From positions 62,001 to 126,000 of the forward strand of contig JBDXHU010000005.1 of NCBI GenBank assembly GCA_039989475.1: a stretch of 64,000 nt of DNA, written 5' to 3'. The stretch comes from JBDXHU01 sp039989475 (GTDB lineage Bacteria > Pseudomonadota > Gammaproteobacteria > Pseudomonadales > Halieaceae). Below the pieces are notes generated by a model. The model searched no databases and was not told the DNA's origin. It was given only the letters and a program-made list of their open reading frames with translations. Every line of letters begins with the position of its first letter. Positions within the stretch are counted from its first letter, which is position 1. Positions 24,512 through 33,838 of this stretch are shown here, piece by piece. The translations under genes and the position numbers were made by a program.

Positions 24512-25448
24512 AGTACGCAACCTGAAGACTCACTTCAATATCGGTCGCAATCGCATTGTGCATGCCGTCGATGGCGTCTCTTTGAATATTGCGGAAAACG
24601 AGATCCTCGGACTGGTTGGGGAGAGCGGTTGCGGCAAATCTACCCTGGGCAAAACCCTGGCCGGCCTGCAGGCAAAAACCAGCGGCGAGGTCCTGTTCCG
24701 CGGCAAACCACTGCCGGACAGTTACACCATGGAAGACTTCCGCCAGCTTTCGACCAATATACAAATGATCTTCCAGGACCCCTATACCTCGCTTAACCCG
24801 CGCATGACTATCCAGGAGATCGTCTCCGAGCCGCTGCGTTTACAGGCCGGAGGCGGCAACAGCGACTACCGTGAACTGGTCGCACAGTGGCTGGAGCGGG
24901 TCGGCCTCAAGCGCGAACACGCCAATCGCTATCCACACGAGTTCTCCGGCGGCCAGCGCCAGCGCATCGGCATTGCCAGGGCGCTCATCGTAAAGCCCCG
25001 CTTCGTCGTTTGCGATGAGCCGATCTCGGCACTGGACGTATCGGTACAGGCCCAGGTCATTAACCTGCTGCAAGAGCTCAAGGACAGCCTGGGACTGACT
25101 CTGCTGTTTATCGCCCACGATCTGTCCATGGTGCGATACCTCTGTGATCGCATGGCAGTCATGTACCTGGGCTCAGTCGTGGAAGAGGGGCCCTCGGCGG
25201 AAGTGTATTTTAAGCCCAAGCACCCCTATACCCGCATGCTGATCGCCTCCAATCCGGTCGCCGATCCACACAAGGAGAAGGCGCGACTGCACCAGCCGCC
25301 GCAGGGAGAGATCCCCTCGCCGATCAACCCCAAGCCCGGTTGTCGTTTTGCTGACCGCTGTCCAGAAGTGACTGCCCGCTGCCGGGAGGAAACGCCGATA
25401 CCCCGTTTTATAGACGCCGAACGCATGATTGCGTGCCATTTGTACTGA
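24501..25448 (+). CDS. oppF: Peptide ABC transporter ATPase (OppF-like)
   Basis: Second ATP-binding subunit, 315 residues from ATG 24501 (an ATG at 24492 is an alternative). Walker A GESGCGKST, signature FSGGQRQRIGIARAL and Walker B FVVCDEPISALD are intact. The C-terminal extension ends with GCRFADRCPEVTARC, the family cysteine cluster. Its start lies inside the oppD end by 11 bases. Only 6 bases separate its stop from the sigma-factor ATG, suggesting one transcript. Confidence 0.94.
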   Translation: MLVEVRNLKTHFNIGRNRIVHAVDGVSLNIAENEILGLVGESGCGKSTLGKTLAGLQAKTSGEVLFRGKPLPDSYTMEDFRQLSTNIQMIFQDPYTSLNPRMTIQEIVSEPLRLQAGGGNSDYRELVAQWLERVGLKREHANRYPHEFSGGQRQRIGIARALIVKPRFVVCDEPISALDVSVQAQVINLLQELKDSLGLTLLFIAHDLSMVRYLCDRMAVMYLGSVVEEGPSAEVYFKPKHPYTRMLIASNPVADPHKEKARLHQPPQGEIPSPINPKPGCRFADRCPEVTARCREETPIPRFIDAERMIACHLY

Positions 25449-25454
25449 GCCGTC

Positions 25455-26018
25455 ATGAACGACGAAAAGGCCCGTTTCCTGAGCCAGTTGGCAGCGCAAT
25501 ATGGCCCGGCCCTGGAACGCTACCTGGCCCGCAAACTCGACAACCCGGCCGATGCCGCCGAAGTGGCCCAGGAAGCTTATATTCGCATTTATCGCCTCGA
25601 ACACCCGGAGCAACTCGATAACGCCCGGGCGTTCCTGTTCCAGGTTGCCTCCAACCTGGCCATAGACCAGCTGCGACGGCGCTCCCTGCACTTCCGTTTT
25701 CTCAAGGCCGAGACCCGGGAATTGGGTGAGGGAGACATACCGGAAGCCGTCGCCAACGTGGCATCGCCGGAGCAAATTCTGGCGGGAAAGGAGAAACTGG
25801 CACGCATTCTGGCCGCGGTAGACAAGCTGCCGGATAAGTGTAGGCAAGCGTTTTTGCTGCACCGCAACAGCGGTATGTCCTACAGCAATATAGCTCACGA
25901 ACTGGGCGTTTCCGTATCCAGCGTGGAAAAGTACATCCTGCAGGCGCTTAAAGCCTGCCGCCAGGAATTGGCCGCATACTACAAAGAGGCGGAAGAACCG
26001 GGGTCACAGAAAGAATAA
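25455..26018 (+). CDS. ECF RNA polymerase sigma factor, FecI-like
   Basis: A 187-residue ECF sigma factor with only regions 2 and 4. Region 2 (about residues 10-80) contains DAAEVAQEAYIRIY and VASNLAIDQLRRR; region 4 (about 120-175) contains LPDKCRQAFLLHRNSGMSY and the helix-turn-helix IAHELGVSVSSVEKYI. The order sigma factor, FecR-like protein, STN-containing TonB receptor is the classical cell-surface signalling arrangement. It directly follows oppF, so transporter and regulator may be co-expressed. I see no clear Fur site, but its promoter could be far upstream. Confidence 0.93.
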   Translation: MNDEKARFLSQLAAQYGPALERYLARKLDNPADAAEVAQEAYIRIYRLEHPEQLDNARAFLFQVASNLAIDQLRRRSLHFRFLKAETRELGEGDIPEAVANVASPEQILAGKEKLARILAAVDKLPDKCRQAFLLHRNSGMSYSNIAHELGVSVSSVEKYILQALKACRQELAAYYKEAEEPGSQKE

Positions 26019-26122
26019 ATAGTTTTGAGGGGTTTGATCACTGTATCGTTACAGAGGTAGAGACCCAAAAAATACAGGGTGGGTTCAGGTGGGCGAAAAA
26101 CGTCCGCCAGGTATGTAAATCT

Positions 26123-27100
26123 ATGACTGAAAGCACAGCCAGCGCGGCTCTCGAAAGCGGTATGCAAAACCAGGCCCTGGCCTGGATTGCCCGCCTGCGC
26201 GCGGATTCTGTCTCCGAGCAGGATCGACAGGAGTTCGCCCTGTGGCTGGCGGCGCGCCCGGAACACCGGGCAGCCATGGATGCCATGCTGGAGCTGTGGG
26301 AAGACCTCGCCGTGGTTAAGCACCTGCCGCTTGCACCAGCGGAGCCCGCCAGCTCCCGTCGGCGCTGGATAGGCAGCGGCCTGGCCCTGGCCGCCAGTAT
26401 CTGCCTGGCCCTGCTGCTGTCACCACAGCTGCTGCTGGACTATGAACACCAGGAATTCAGGACCCAGACCGGTGAACAGCTTGCTATTGAGCTCAGCGAT
26501 GGCAGCTCCATCAAACTGAATACCAACAGCGCCTTGCGGGTAGATATGGACCGCCAGCAGCGCCGCTTTTCCCTGACCCGCGGAGAAGCATTTTTTGAAG
26601 TGGCGCGAGACCCTGAAAGGCCGTTTATCGTGGCTGCCGGCAACACCGAGGTTCGCGCCCTGGGCACCGCCTTCAATGTACTGTTGCAGCGCGGCCTCAG
26701 TGAAATCACAGTGACCGAGGGCGTGGTGCGGGTAACCGAGCTAAATGCACCGGCTTCGCGCGCCGCCGATACGGCACTGCTGTATGAGAACCAGAAGATC
26801 GCCGGTGACCGGCGTGGCCTGGCCAGTCCCACCCAGGTTGATAGCGAACACAGCCTGGCCTGGCGGGACGGCAAACTGGTGGCTGAAGAAATGCCACTGG
26901 CTGAGCTGGTGGCTGAACTGTCCCGTTACCATGAGCGCAAGATACTGATCGCCGAACCCGGCCTGGCGCAGAAAACCGTGTCCGGGGTGTTCCAGCTGGA
27001 AGACCCCGACAGTATTCTGCTGGCGCTGGAGCACACGGTTGGAATTCGCAGTGTCGAGCTTGAGGACGGCAGTGTTCAGTTGATCAGGGCTCCTCTATAA
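26123..27100 (+). CDS. FecR-family anti-sigma/sensor protein
   Basis: A 325-residue inner-membrane regulator. The N-terminal cytoplasmic DUF4880 region (about residues 16-62, with AWIARLRAD and EFALWLAARPEHRAA) should bind the sigma factor. One membrane helix lies at 82-100. The periplasmic FecR domain (about 110-205) includes GEAFFEVARDPERPF and VRALGTAFNV, and the C-terminus (about 250-325) would contact the receptor's STN domain. The 104-base gap before it contains no recognisable site apart from AT-rich sequence. Confidence 0.92.
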   Translation: MTESTASAALESGMQNQALAWIARLRADSVSEQDRQEFALWLAARPEHRAAMDAMLELWEDLAVVKHLPLAPAEPASSRRRWIGSGLALAASICLALLLSPQLLLDYEHQEFRTQTGEQLAIELSDGSSIKLNTNSALRVDMDRQQRRFSLTRGEAFFEVARDPERPFIVAAGNTEVRALGTAFNVLLQRGLSEITVTEGVVRVTELNAPASRAADTALLYENQKIAGDRRGLASPTQVDSEHSLAWRDGKLVAEEMPLAELVAELSRYHERKILIAEPGLAQKTVSGVFQLEDPDSILLALEHTVGIRSVELEDGSVQLIRAPL

Positions 27101-27115
27101 GCTATAACCCTGCCT

Positions 27116-30079
27116 GTGAAACCCCAGGCACATTACCTGGCATCAGCTCTCTGCTGCTGCCTCTCCGCTCTATTGTGGTGCCTCCCAGGCAGCGCCAGCG
27201 CTCAGGCTGATTATGGGTTTGAGCTGGATGCCCAACCCTTATCGGAATCCTTAATCCAGTTCAGCCACCAGAGTGGCCTGGCAATCGTGTTCCCGGACCC
27301 GCTGACCAAGGGTATTGAAGCACCGCCACTGTCTGGCAGGATGAATGCGGCGACCGCACTGAACTCGCTACTGGCAGACACCGGATTGGCCTGGCGGCTG
27401 ATTGATAACAGAATTATCGCCATCTACCAGCGCGACTGCGAGGCCAGCAACAGCTGTCCGGATAACAGGCAGTTGCTGGTCCAATACCCACTATACGTGC
27501 CCGGAATCGAAGAACTCTACGTCTACGGCAACCGGATAACCGGCTCCCGTATCAAGCGCAGCGATTTGCAGGGGTCGGCCCCTGTGGATGTTATCTCCGC
27601 GCCGGACATGGAGCTCAGTGGCGCCCAGACCATTGGCGAGATTTTGCGCTACGTTCCCGCGGTTGCGGGCAACGCCACCAGCACCGCCATCAGCAACGGT
27701 GGCGATGGCACCGCCACGGTGACCCTGCGCGGCCTGCCAGCCTCCAGTACGCTGGTGCTGATCAATGGCCGGCGGGTGGCCAATGATGGCCTGGCCGGTG
27801 AATCCATCGATCTCAACAGCATTGCCCCGGCGGCGGTTGAGCGCATCGAAATTCTCAAGGATGGCGCCTCTGCCATCTACGGCTCCGACGCCATTGCCGG
27901 TGTCATCAACATCATCATGAAGGAAGATTTCTACGGTTTTCTGCTCGAACACTTCTACGGGGTGTCCGAGGGCAGCGACGGCGAAACAGAGACGACGACC
28001 TTGCAATACGGGACCGGCTTCAAGCACGGCTCGCTGTTTTTCAGTGCATCGCATTTTGACCAGCAGGAAATTGCCAGTCGCGACCGCGACATTTCGCGCA
28101 GCGCCGACGGCCGCAACCGCGGCGGTTCTGACCTGCGCTCAAGCGCTACGCCCAATGCTCGGGTCACCTTGCCCAATGGCAGTACCGTTATCCGCGACCA
28201 GCAAAGCGGCGCCTATCGCCCCGTCCACAGCGAGGACCTGTATGAATTCCGGGAGGAGACATCTTCACTGGTGCCCTCGGAGCGCGATTTCTTCTACGGC
28301 AGTGTCAGCTACGATTTTTCCGAGCAGATCAGCGGGCGGCTTGAGGGCAGCTATACCGATACCAGCGCCCGGGCCCAACTGGCGCCAACTCCGATCTTTA
28401 CCGCCTTTGAGCAATCCCCGATAAATATCGCCGCCGACAATACCTACAACCCCTTCGGCGTCGAGATCGAAGACCTGCGGCGGCGCATAACGGAACTGCC
28501 ATCGCGGCGCCAGCAGAACAAATCGGATGTTTCTCGCTATGCCGCCATCATTGAGGGCCTGCAACGAGGTTGGAGCTGGGAATTCAGCCACAGCTACAGC
28601 CGCAGCAGGGCCAAGGAAACACTAACCGCATTGATCAACGCCGATAACTTGCGCCGCGGGGTGGGTCCGGCCGCCCAGTGCCAGGGCCAGGCTCAAGACG
28701 GCTGTGTGCCGATCAACCTGTTCGGGCCACCGGGCAGCATCGACCAGCAGCAGCTGGCTTTCCTGCAGGTTGGTGGCAAGGTCAAGGGTGAAAGTGAGCT
28801 GAAAACCTGGGGGCTGACCGCCACTCGCACCCTCTGGGAATTACCCGCGGGCCCGGTCGATTTTGCCTTCGGCCTGGAATACCGGGATGAGTCCACCTAC
28901 AAGAAACCCAGCGCGCTGATCGCCGGCCTCGGCACTATTGGTGGCAACAACTTCGAAGCCACCGACGGTGACCGGGAGGTGCGGGAAATCTACGCGGAGG
29001 GTATTGCACCGGTCTGGCAGTCGGCGGACAAGCGCCAGAAACTCGACCTGGAACTCGCCCTGCGCTGGTCTGACTACAACGATTTCGGCACCACCAGCAA
29101 TCCCAAGTTCGGCCTCAGGCTGCAACTGACACCGAGCTGGCTCTTGCGTGCTACCTGGAGTGAAGGCTTTCGGGCGCCGACCCTGAATGAGCTATACCAG
29201 GGGGCCAGCGAAGACCAGGCCTTCATATCCGACCCCTGTACGCAGCCTGAAAACATCGCTGTCCTGCCCGGCTGCACACAGCTGGCGGACGCCAGCCGCA
29301 ACCAGTTTCTCACCGTTACCGGCGGCAATCCAAAACTGGATGAGGAATCCGCCGATACCTGGGGGGCCGGCGTGGTGTGGACACCAGACTCGGTGCCCGG
29401 CCTGAGTCTGTCGCTGGACTACTATGACATCGATACCGACAACGTGGTGGCGTCCAGTGCCCAGTTTATTGTCGACCAGAATGCGCGCACGGGCCGCTTC
29501 GAAGATCGGGTAAGCCGCGATGACTTTGGCAACCTGCAACTGGTCACCGCCACCAACCTGAACGTCGGCGAGCGCCGGGTCAAGGGCCTGGACTTAAGCC
29601 TGAATTACCTGCTGCCCACCCGGGAGTGGGGGCAGTGGTCAACTGCCGTGAGCCTGGCCTATATCGATGAATACAGCCTGCAACTGGACGAAGAATCACC
29701 GACCATCGAACTGGCCGGCACCTTTATTGATCCGGCCTCCGAGGGCGTCGGTGGCATTCCCGAGTGGAAGGGCAATATCGGCCTGCAGTGGGCCAGGCAG
29801 CGCTGGCGTGGCAGCTACGATATTCACTTTGTCAGCGAGTTGCGGGAAAATATTCCCAACAGCCAGGCGCGTCGGGATATTGATTCCTGGACCGTACACG
29901 ACGTACAGTTCAGCTATGTATTCAATTTGCTCAACGGCCTGCGGGCATCCCTGGGCGTGGATAACATACTGGATGAAGAGGCGCCTTTTTCGGCCTCCGC
30001 CTTCAACGACAACCTGGACGCGCGCACACACGACCTGAAAGGCCGCTTCTGGTACGCCAAACTCAGCCAGCGCATATAA
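27116..30079 (+). CDS. TonB-dependent outer-membrane receptor with STN signalling domain
   Basis: A 987-residue receptor from a GTG start. Signal peptide to about residue 30, an STN domain at about 33-105 (FELDAQPLSESLIQFSHQSG), a plug at about 145-265 with TLRGLPASSTLVLINGRRV and YGSDAIAGVINIIM, then a 22-strand barrel ending in FWYAKLSQRI. The STN domain would signal to the FecR protein just upstream. The GSRI-type plug is common in marine and oligotrophic receptors for organic substrates, so a non-siderophore ligand such as a peptide is plausible given the opp genes. The ligand is not identified. Confidence 0.93.
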   Translation: MKPQAHYLASALCCCLSALLWCLPGSASAQADYGFELDAQPLSESLIQFSHQSGLAIVFPDPLTKGIEAPPLSGRMNAATALNSLLADTGLAWRLIDNRIIAIYQRDCEASNSCPDNRQLLVQYPLYVPGIEELYVYGNRITGSRIKRSDLQGSAPVDVISAPDMELSGAQTIGEILRYVPAVAGNATSTAISNGGDGTATVTLRGLPASSTLVLINGRRVANDGLAGESIDLNSIAPAAVERIEILKDGASAIYGSDAIAGVINIIMKEDFYGFLLEHFYGVSEGSDGETETTTLQYGTGFKHGSLFFSASHFDQQEIASRDRDISRSADGRNRGGSDLRSSATPNARVTLPNGSTVIRDQQSGAYRPVHSEDLYEFREETSSLVPSERDFFYGSVSYDFSEQISGRLEGSYTDTSARAQLAPTPIFTAFEQSPINIAADNTYNPFGVEIEDLRRRITELPSRRQQNKSDVSRYAAIIEGLQRGWSWEFSHSYSRSRAKETLTALINADNLRRGVGPAAQCQGQAQDGCVPINLFGPPGSIDQQQLAFLQVGGKVKGESELKTWGLTATRTLWELPAGPVDFAFGLEYRDESTYKKPSALIAGLGTIGGNNFEATDGDREVREIYAEGIAPVWQSADKRQKLDLELALRWSDYNDFGTTSNPKFGLRLQLTPSWLLRATWSEGFRAPTLNELYQGASEDQAFISDPCTQPENIAVLPGCTQLADASRNQFLTVTGGNPKLDEESADTWGAGVVWTPDSVPGLSLSLDYYDIDTDNVVASSAQFIVDQNARTGRFEDRVSRDDFGNLQLVTATNLNVGERRVKGLDLSLNYLLPTREWGQWSTAVSLAYIDEYSLQLDEESPTIELAGTFIDPASEGVGGIPEWKGNIGLQWARQRWRGSYDIHFVSELRENIPNSQARRDIDSWTVHDVQFSYVFNLLNGLRASLGVDNILDEEAPFSASAFNDNLDARTHDLKGRFWYAKLSQRI

Positions 30080-30099
30080 GCTACTAACGAGGAACACCC

Positions 30100-30573
30100 A
30101 TGACACAGCTGACCCGCCCACTGCTCCTGGCAGCGCTATTGCTGCTGGTGACACCGGCAATAGGCCAGGAAGCTTCCAGTTTTCCTGGCGTAGAGGCCTT
30201 GATGACCGCCGAGGAATACCAGGCGGCCGGAATCGACAAGCTAAGCCCGGTCGAGCGCGAGGCGCTCAATCGCTGGCTGGTGCGCTATACCGCGGAGGAC
30301 TCACAGGTCCTGCTCAATACCGATGAGGAAGTGCAGCAAGCCGTGGTCGAACAGGAGGTGCTGACCCGCATCAGCGGTAATTTCCGGGGTTGGTCCGGTG
30401 AAACCCGCTTCAAGCTTGAGAATGGCCAGGTCTGGCAGCAGCGCCGGCAGGGTAATTACAAGTATTTCGGGGAATCCAACCCGGAAGTGCGAATCAGCAA
30501 GAATTTCATGGGTTTTTATCGCCTGGAAATGGTGGAAAGCGGCAAATCGGTGCAGGTAAAACGCATCAAGTAG
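30100..30573 (+). CDS. Small secreted protein following the receptor
   Basis: A 157-residue protein with a signal peptide (LLLAALLLLVTPAIGQ) and no lipobox. The N-terminal third has a helical motif MTAEEYQAAGIDKLSPVERE followed by ALNRWL; the C-terminal half, from GNFRGWSGETRFKLENGQVW to the end, looks like a small beta-barrel with conserved-looking aromatic residues. I have the impression that similar proteins are common hypotheticals in Proteobacteria, but I cannot name a function. It is 20 bases after the receptor and has the same strand, so it is probably part of the same operon. Confidence 0.75.
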   Translation: MTQLTRPLLLAALLLLVTPAIGQEASSFPGVEALMTAEEYQAAGIDKLSPVEREALNRWLVRYTAEDSQVLLNTDEEVQQAVVEQEVLTRISGNFRGWSGETRFKLENGQVWQQRRQGNYKYFGESNPEVRISKNFMGFYRLEMVESGKSVQVKRIK

Positions 30574-30679
30574 CTGCTCCGCCACTGCGCAGTACCGGCG
30601 CGCAGCCCAGATAAAATGGGGCTCCGCGCGGCTTTAAGCGCTGAAAATGTTGTTAATAATCACATTACGGCGCTTAAAG

Positions 30680-30694
30680 TGTGAATTTTACACA
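30680..30694. promoter_or_regulatory. Possible operator before the second TonB receptor
   Basis: The inverted repeat TGTGAATTTTACACA lies about 110 bases before the receptor start. It resembles a degenerate CRP-type site (TGTGA...), though spacing does not match the consensus well. The 230-base gap (30574-30803) also has a distant AAGCGC/GCGCTT pair flanking AT-rich DNA and an AGGGGA ribosome site 7 bases before the ATG. No small gene is apparent in it. Confidence 0.3.
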
Positions 30695-30803
30695 AAACCT
30701 CGCTTTCCTTTGAGGTAGTCCCCACCCCATTCGTTTAAAGTTGCGTGGTGGTAATTTGCCTATGCATTTTGCTAACTAAACAACAATACACAGGGGAATC
30801 AAC

Positions 30804-33704
30804 ATGTTGAGAAAATCTCACCTCTCTATGGCAGTGGCTGCCGCCCTCGGCGTTTCGTCGATGGCAGTCGTTCCTGCCCATGCGCAGAGTGATGGTGCTG
30901 ATGTGGCTTTGGAAGAAGTCGTCGTCACCGGATCGCGTATTCAAAAAGCTAACCTGGTTAGCTCCAGCCCGGTAACCACGGTTACCGCGGAAGAAATCGC
31001 CTTCCAGGGTACGGTTCGTGTCGAAGACATGCTCCGCAACCTGCCGCAGGTATACTCAAGCCAGAACACCAGCGTATCTAACGGCTCAACCGGTACCGCA
31101 ACTGTAAACCTGCGTAACCTGGGTGCTGAGCGGACTCTGGTCCTGATCAACGGCCGTCGCATGCCAGCAGGCTCACCCCTGCAGGGTGGCGTAGGCGCTG
31201 ACGTTAACCAGATCCCGGGCGCTCTGATCAAGAACGTTGAAGTACTGACCGGTGGCGCATCCGCTACCTACGGTTCTGACGCTGTTGCCGGTGTTGTTAA
31301 CTTCCTGATGGTCGATGACTTCCAGGGCGTTAAACTGGACTACCAGTTCAGCCAGTACAACCACGACAACGACAGCAACCGCTGGCAGGATATCGTTGAA
31401 GATGCGGGCTACCCGGCTGCTGACGGTACAGAAACCGACGGCGACATGGACGACCTGTCATTGATCATCGGTGGCAACATCGAGGGTGGCCGCGGTAACG
31501 TAACTGCTTACGCAACCTACCGTAAGATCGACCCGGTACTGCAGAAAGATCGCGACTACAGCTCCTGTGCATTGAACAACGATGCTACTGGCTGTTTCGG
31601 TTCTTCTACGATTCCACAGGGCCGTTTCACCGACTTCGGTGCAACCGGAGCTCCCTTCGATTACATCGTATCGGGTAACGAGTTCGTAGATCGTGCCGGT
31701 GAGACCTTCAACTACGGTCCGCTGAACTACTACCAGCGTCCTGACAAGCGTTACACCTTCGGTGCATTCGCTCACTACGACGTGAACGAGCACGTAGAAG
31801 CCTACACCGAACTGATGTTCATGGATGACCGCACGGTGTCACAGATCGCACCTTCCGGTAACTTCTTTGCTACCAACTCCCTGCCTTGCGGCAACGCCTT
31901 CCTGAGTGCACAGCAGTTCGACGCGCTGTGTGGCAGCCAGGGCCTGACCACTGCAGACAGCCAGACTGTCTACATCGGTCGTCGTAACGTTGAAGGTGGT
32001 AACCGTCGTCAGGATCTGCGCTATGACAGCTTCCGCGGCGTATTCGGTCTGCGCGGTGACATCAATGACACCTGGCGCTATGACATGTACTACCAGTACA
32101 GCGAAGTCGTCATGCAGAACACCTACCTGAACGACCTCAGCAACGCCAAGATCACCAACGCCCTGAACGCGGTGGATGATGGTGCCGGCGGCGTTACCTG
32201 TGCCTCGGTTGTAGACGGTACTGACGGCAACTGTGTTCCCTGGAACATCTTCGAGACTGGTGCGGTAACTCAGGAAATGACTGACTACCTGGTACTGCCC
32301 CTGTTCGCTCGCGGCACCACCGACCAGACCGTGGCCAACGCCTACATCGCCGGTAACCTCGGCGAGTACGGTATCAAGTCACCCTGGGCTGAAACCGGTA
32401 TTGACGTGGTATTCGGTGCTGAGTATCGCGAAGAGAACCTGGACTTCAACCCCGACCAGGGCTTCCGCCTGGGCCTGGGTGCTGGCCAGGGCGGCGCGAC
32501 CGGTCCGGTTAGCGGCGGTTACGACGTAACTGAAGGCTTCATCGAAGTCAGTATCCCTGTCATCGAAGGTGCCGACTGGGCTGAAGAAGTAACCCTGGAC
32601 GGCGGCTACCGCTATTCAGATTACGACTACGGTGAGACTACCGACACCTACGGTATCCGCATGGGTTGGGCAATCAACCAGCAGATCAAGCTACGCGGTA
32701 GCTTCCAGCGTGCGGTTCGTGGCCCGAACATCCAGGAACTGTTCCTGCCGCAAGGCCTGAACCTGTTCGACATGGCGCAGGATCCCTGCTCCAGTGGCGT
32801 AACTGGTGGTACCAGTGCCGGTGGTTACACCCAGGCAGAGTGTGCTCGCAGCGGTCTGCAGGCTGATGACTGGGGCAAGAATCTCGATTCCCCGGCTGGT
32901 CAGTACAACTACCTGCAGGGCGGCAACCCCGACCTGTCACCGGAAGAAGCTGATACCTACTCATTGGGTTTCGTGTTCACGCCTGACTTCGTTGAAGGCC
33001 TGACTCTGACTGTCGATTACTACGACATCCAGATCGACGACGGCATCAGCAACCTGACGCCTGAGTTCATCCTGACCGAGTGTATCGAAGGTGATGATTC
33101 ACAGTGTGCCAAGGTCAAGCGTGGCAACAACGGCGACCTCTGGGTTGGCTCTGACGTCAACGCCAGCGGCCAGGTCGTTGCCCTGCAGGACAACCTGGCA
33201 ACTGAGAAGGTCAAGGGTTATGACATTGTCGCTGACTACGTGCTGGACATTGGCAAGTGGGGTAGCCTGAACTTCAACAACGTTATGTCTTACATCGACA
33301 GCTGGGAGCAGCAGGAAGTTAAAGGTGCTCCTTCGGTTGATTGTGAAGGCAACTGGGGTGATGTTTGTGGACGTCCGACTCCGGACCTCCAGAACAACCT
33401 GCGCACCACCTGGGTTACTCCCTGGGATGTTACTGCCAGCGTTAACTGGCGCTACATCAGCGACGTTGATGACCTGAATGAAAACCGTGATCTGAACGAG
33501 CGTAACTACATGGATCTCGCGGGCATTTGGGACGTTACTGACTACGCCACACTGCGTGCTGGTATCAACAACGTGTTTGACAAAGCGCCGCCGATCGCCG
33601 GTAACGCTGCTGGTCCGTCAATTGGCGGTAACGGCAACACCTTCCCGGGCATGTACGACGGCCTGGGTCGCTACTGGTTCATCGGTGCTAGCGTAGGCTT
33701 CTAA
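30804..33704 (+). CDS. TonB-dependent outer-membrane receptor (highly biased codons)
   Basis: A 966-residue receptor without an STN domain. Signal peptide cleaved after AHA (residue 27), probable TonB box near LEEVVVTGSRI, plug with VNLRNLGAERTLVLINGRRM and YGSDAVAGVVNFLMVDD, and a barrel ending GASVGF with the terminal Phe needed for assembly. Codons are strongly biased toward CGT, GGT, GCT, GTT and AAC, unlike the preceding receptor, which suggests very high expression. Substrate is unknown. Its position after the opp-sigma-FecR block suggests, but does not prove, a common substrate class. Confidence 0.93.
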   Translation: MLRKSHLSMAVAAALGVSSMAVVPAHAQSDGADVALEEVVVTGSRIQKANLVSSSPVTTVTAEEIAFQGTVRVEDMLRNLPQVYSSQNTSVSNGSTGTATVNLRNLGAERTLVLINGRRMPAGSPLQGGVGADVNQIPGALIKNVEVLTGGASATYGSDAVAGVVNFLMVDDFQGVKLDYQFSQYNHDNDSNRWQDIVEDAGYPAADGTETDGDMDDLSLIIGGNIEGGRGNVTAYATYRKIDPVLQKDRDYSSCALNNDATGCFGSSTIPQGRFTDFGATGAPFDYIVSGNEFVDRAGETFNYGPLNYYQRPDKRYTFGAFAHYDVNEHVEAYTELMFMDDRTVSQIAPSGNFFATNSLPCGNAFLSAQQFDALCGSQGLTTADSQTVYIGRRNVEGGNRRQDLRYDSFRGVFGLRGDINDTWRYDMYYQYSEVVMQNTYLNDLSNAKITNALNAVDDGAGGVTCASVVDGTDGNCVPWNIFETGAVTQEMTDYLVLPLFARGTTDQTVANAYIAGNLGEYGIKSPWAETGIDVVFGAEYREENLDFNPDQGFRLGLGAGQGGATGPVSGGYDVTEGFIEVSIPVIEGADWAEEVTLDGGYRYSDYDYGETTDTYGIRMGWAINQQIKLRGSFQRAVRGPNIQELFLPQGLNLFDMAQDPCSSGVTGGTSAGGYTQAECARSGLQADDWGKNLDSPAGQYNYLQGGNPDLSPEEADTYSLGFVFTPDFVEGLTLTVDYYDIQIDDGISNLTPEFILTECIEGDDSQCAKVKRGNNGDLWVGSDVNASGQVVALQDNLATEKVKGYDIVADYVLDIGKWGSLNFNNVMSYIDSWEQQEVKGAPSVDCEGNWGDVCGRPTPDLQNNLRTTWVTPWDVTASVNWRYISDVDDLNENRDLNERNYMDLAGIWDVTDYATLRAGINNVFDKAPPIAGNAAGPSIGGNGNTFPGMYDGLGRYWFIGASVGF

Positions 33705-33718
33705 GTCGACGCCAGCTG

Positions 33719-33747
33719 AAGCCCGGTAGCAATTCTTTACCGGGCTT
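33719..33747 (+). terminator. Hairpin after the second receptor
   Basis: AAGCCCGGTA (33719-33728) pairs perfectly with TACCGGGCTT (33738-33747) around a 9-base loop, 15 bases after the receptor stop. The T-tract is short, so it may attenuate or protect the 3' end rather than terminate alone. Confidence 0.55.
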
Positions 33748-33760
33748 TACCAGAACCACG

Positions 33761-33792
33761 AAAGGGCCAACTTATAGTTGGCCCTTTTTTTT
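33761..33792 (+). terminator. Strong Rho-independent terminator
   Basis: AAAGGGCCAAC (33761-33771) and GTTGGCCCTTT (33777-33787) form an 11-bp stem with a TTATA loop, followed by an unbroken run of T. It is the main stop for the receptor transcript. Confidence 0.85.
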
Positions 33793-33838
33793 CTTCTCCT
33801 TTTTGTCCTCCTGCGGAGAACAAAAAGGAGAAGAAAAA
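33788..33838. repeat. Long near-perfect inverted repeat
   Basis: TTCTTCTCCTTTTTGT (33791-33806) is the exact reverse complement of 33820-33835, a 16-bp stem, continued inside by CTCC/GGAG across a TGC loop with one mismatch, and outside by three further T-A pairs. It follows the terminator directly. Its stem is pyrimidine on one strand and purine on the other. Confidence 0.7.

Noticed and set aside
25455..30079. Assignment of the sigma-FecR-receptor set as an iron-citrate system
   Set aside because: The gene order is the same as fecI-fecR-fecA, but the receptor plug is of the GSRI type, no siderophore transporter is linked, and no Fur box was seen.
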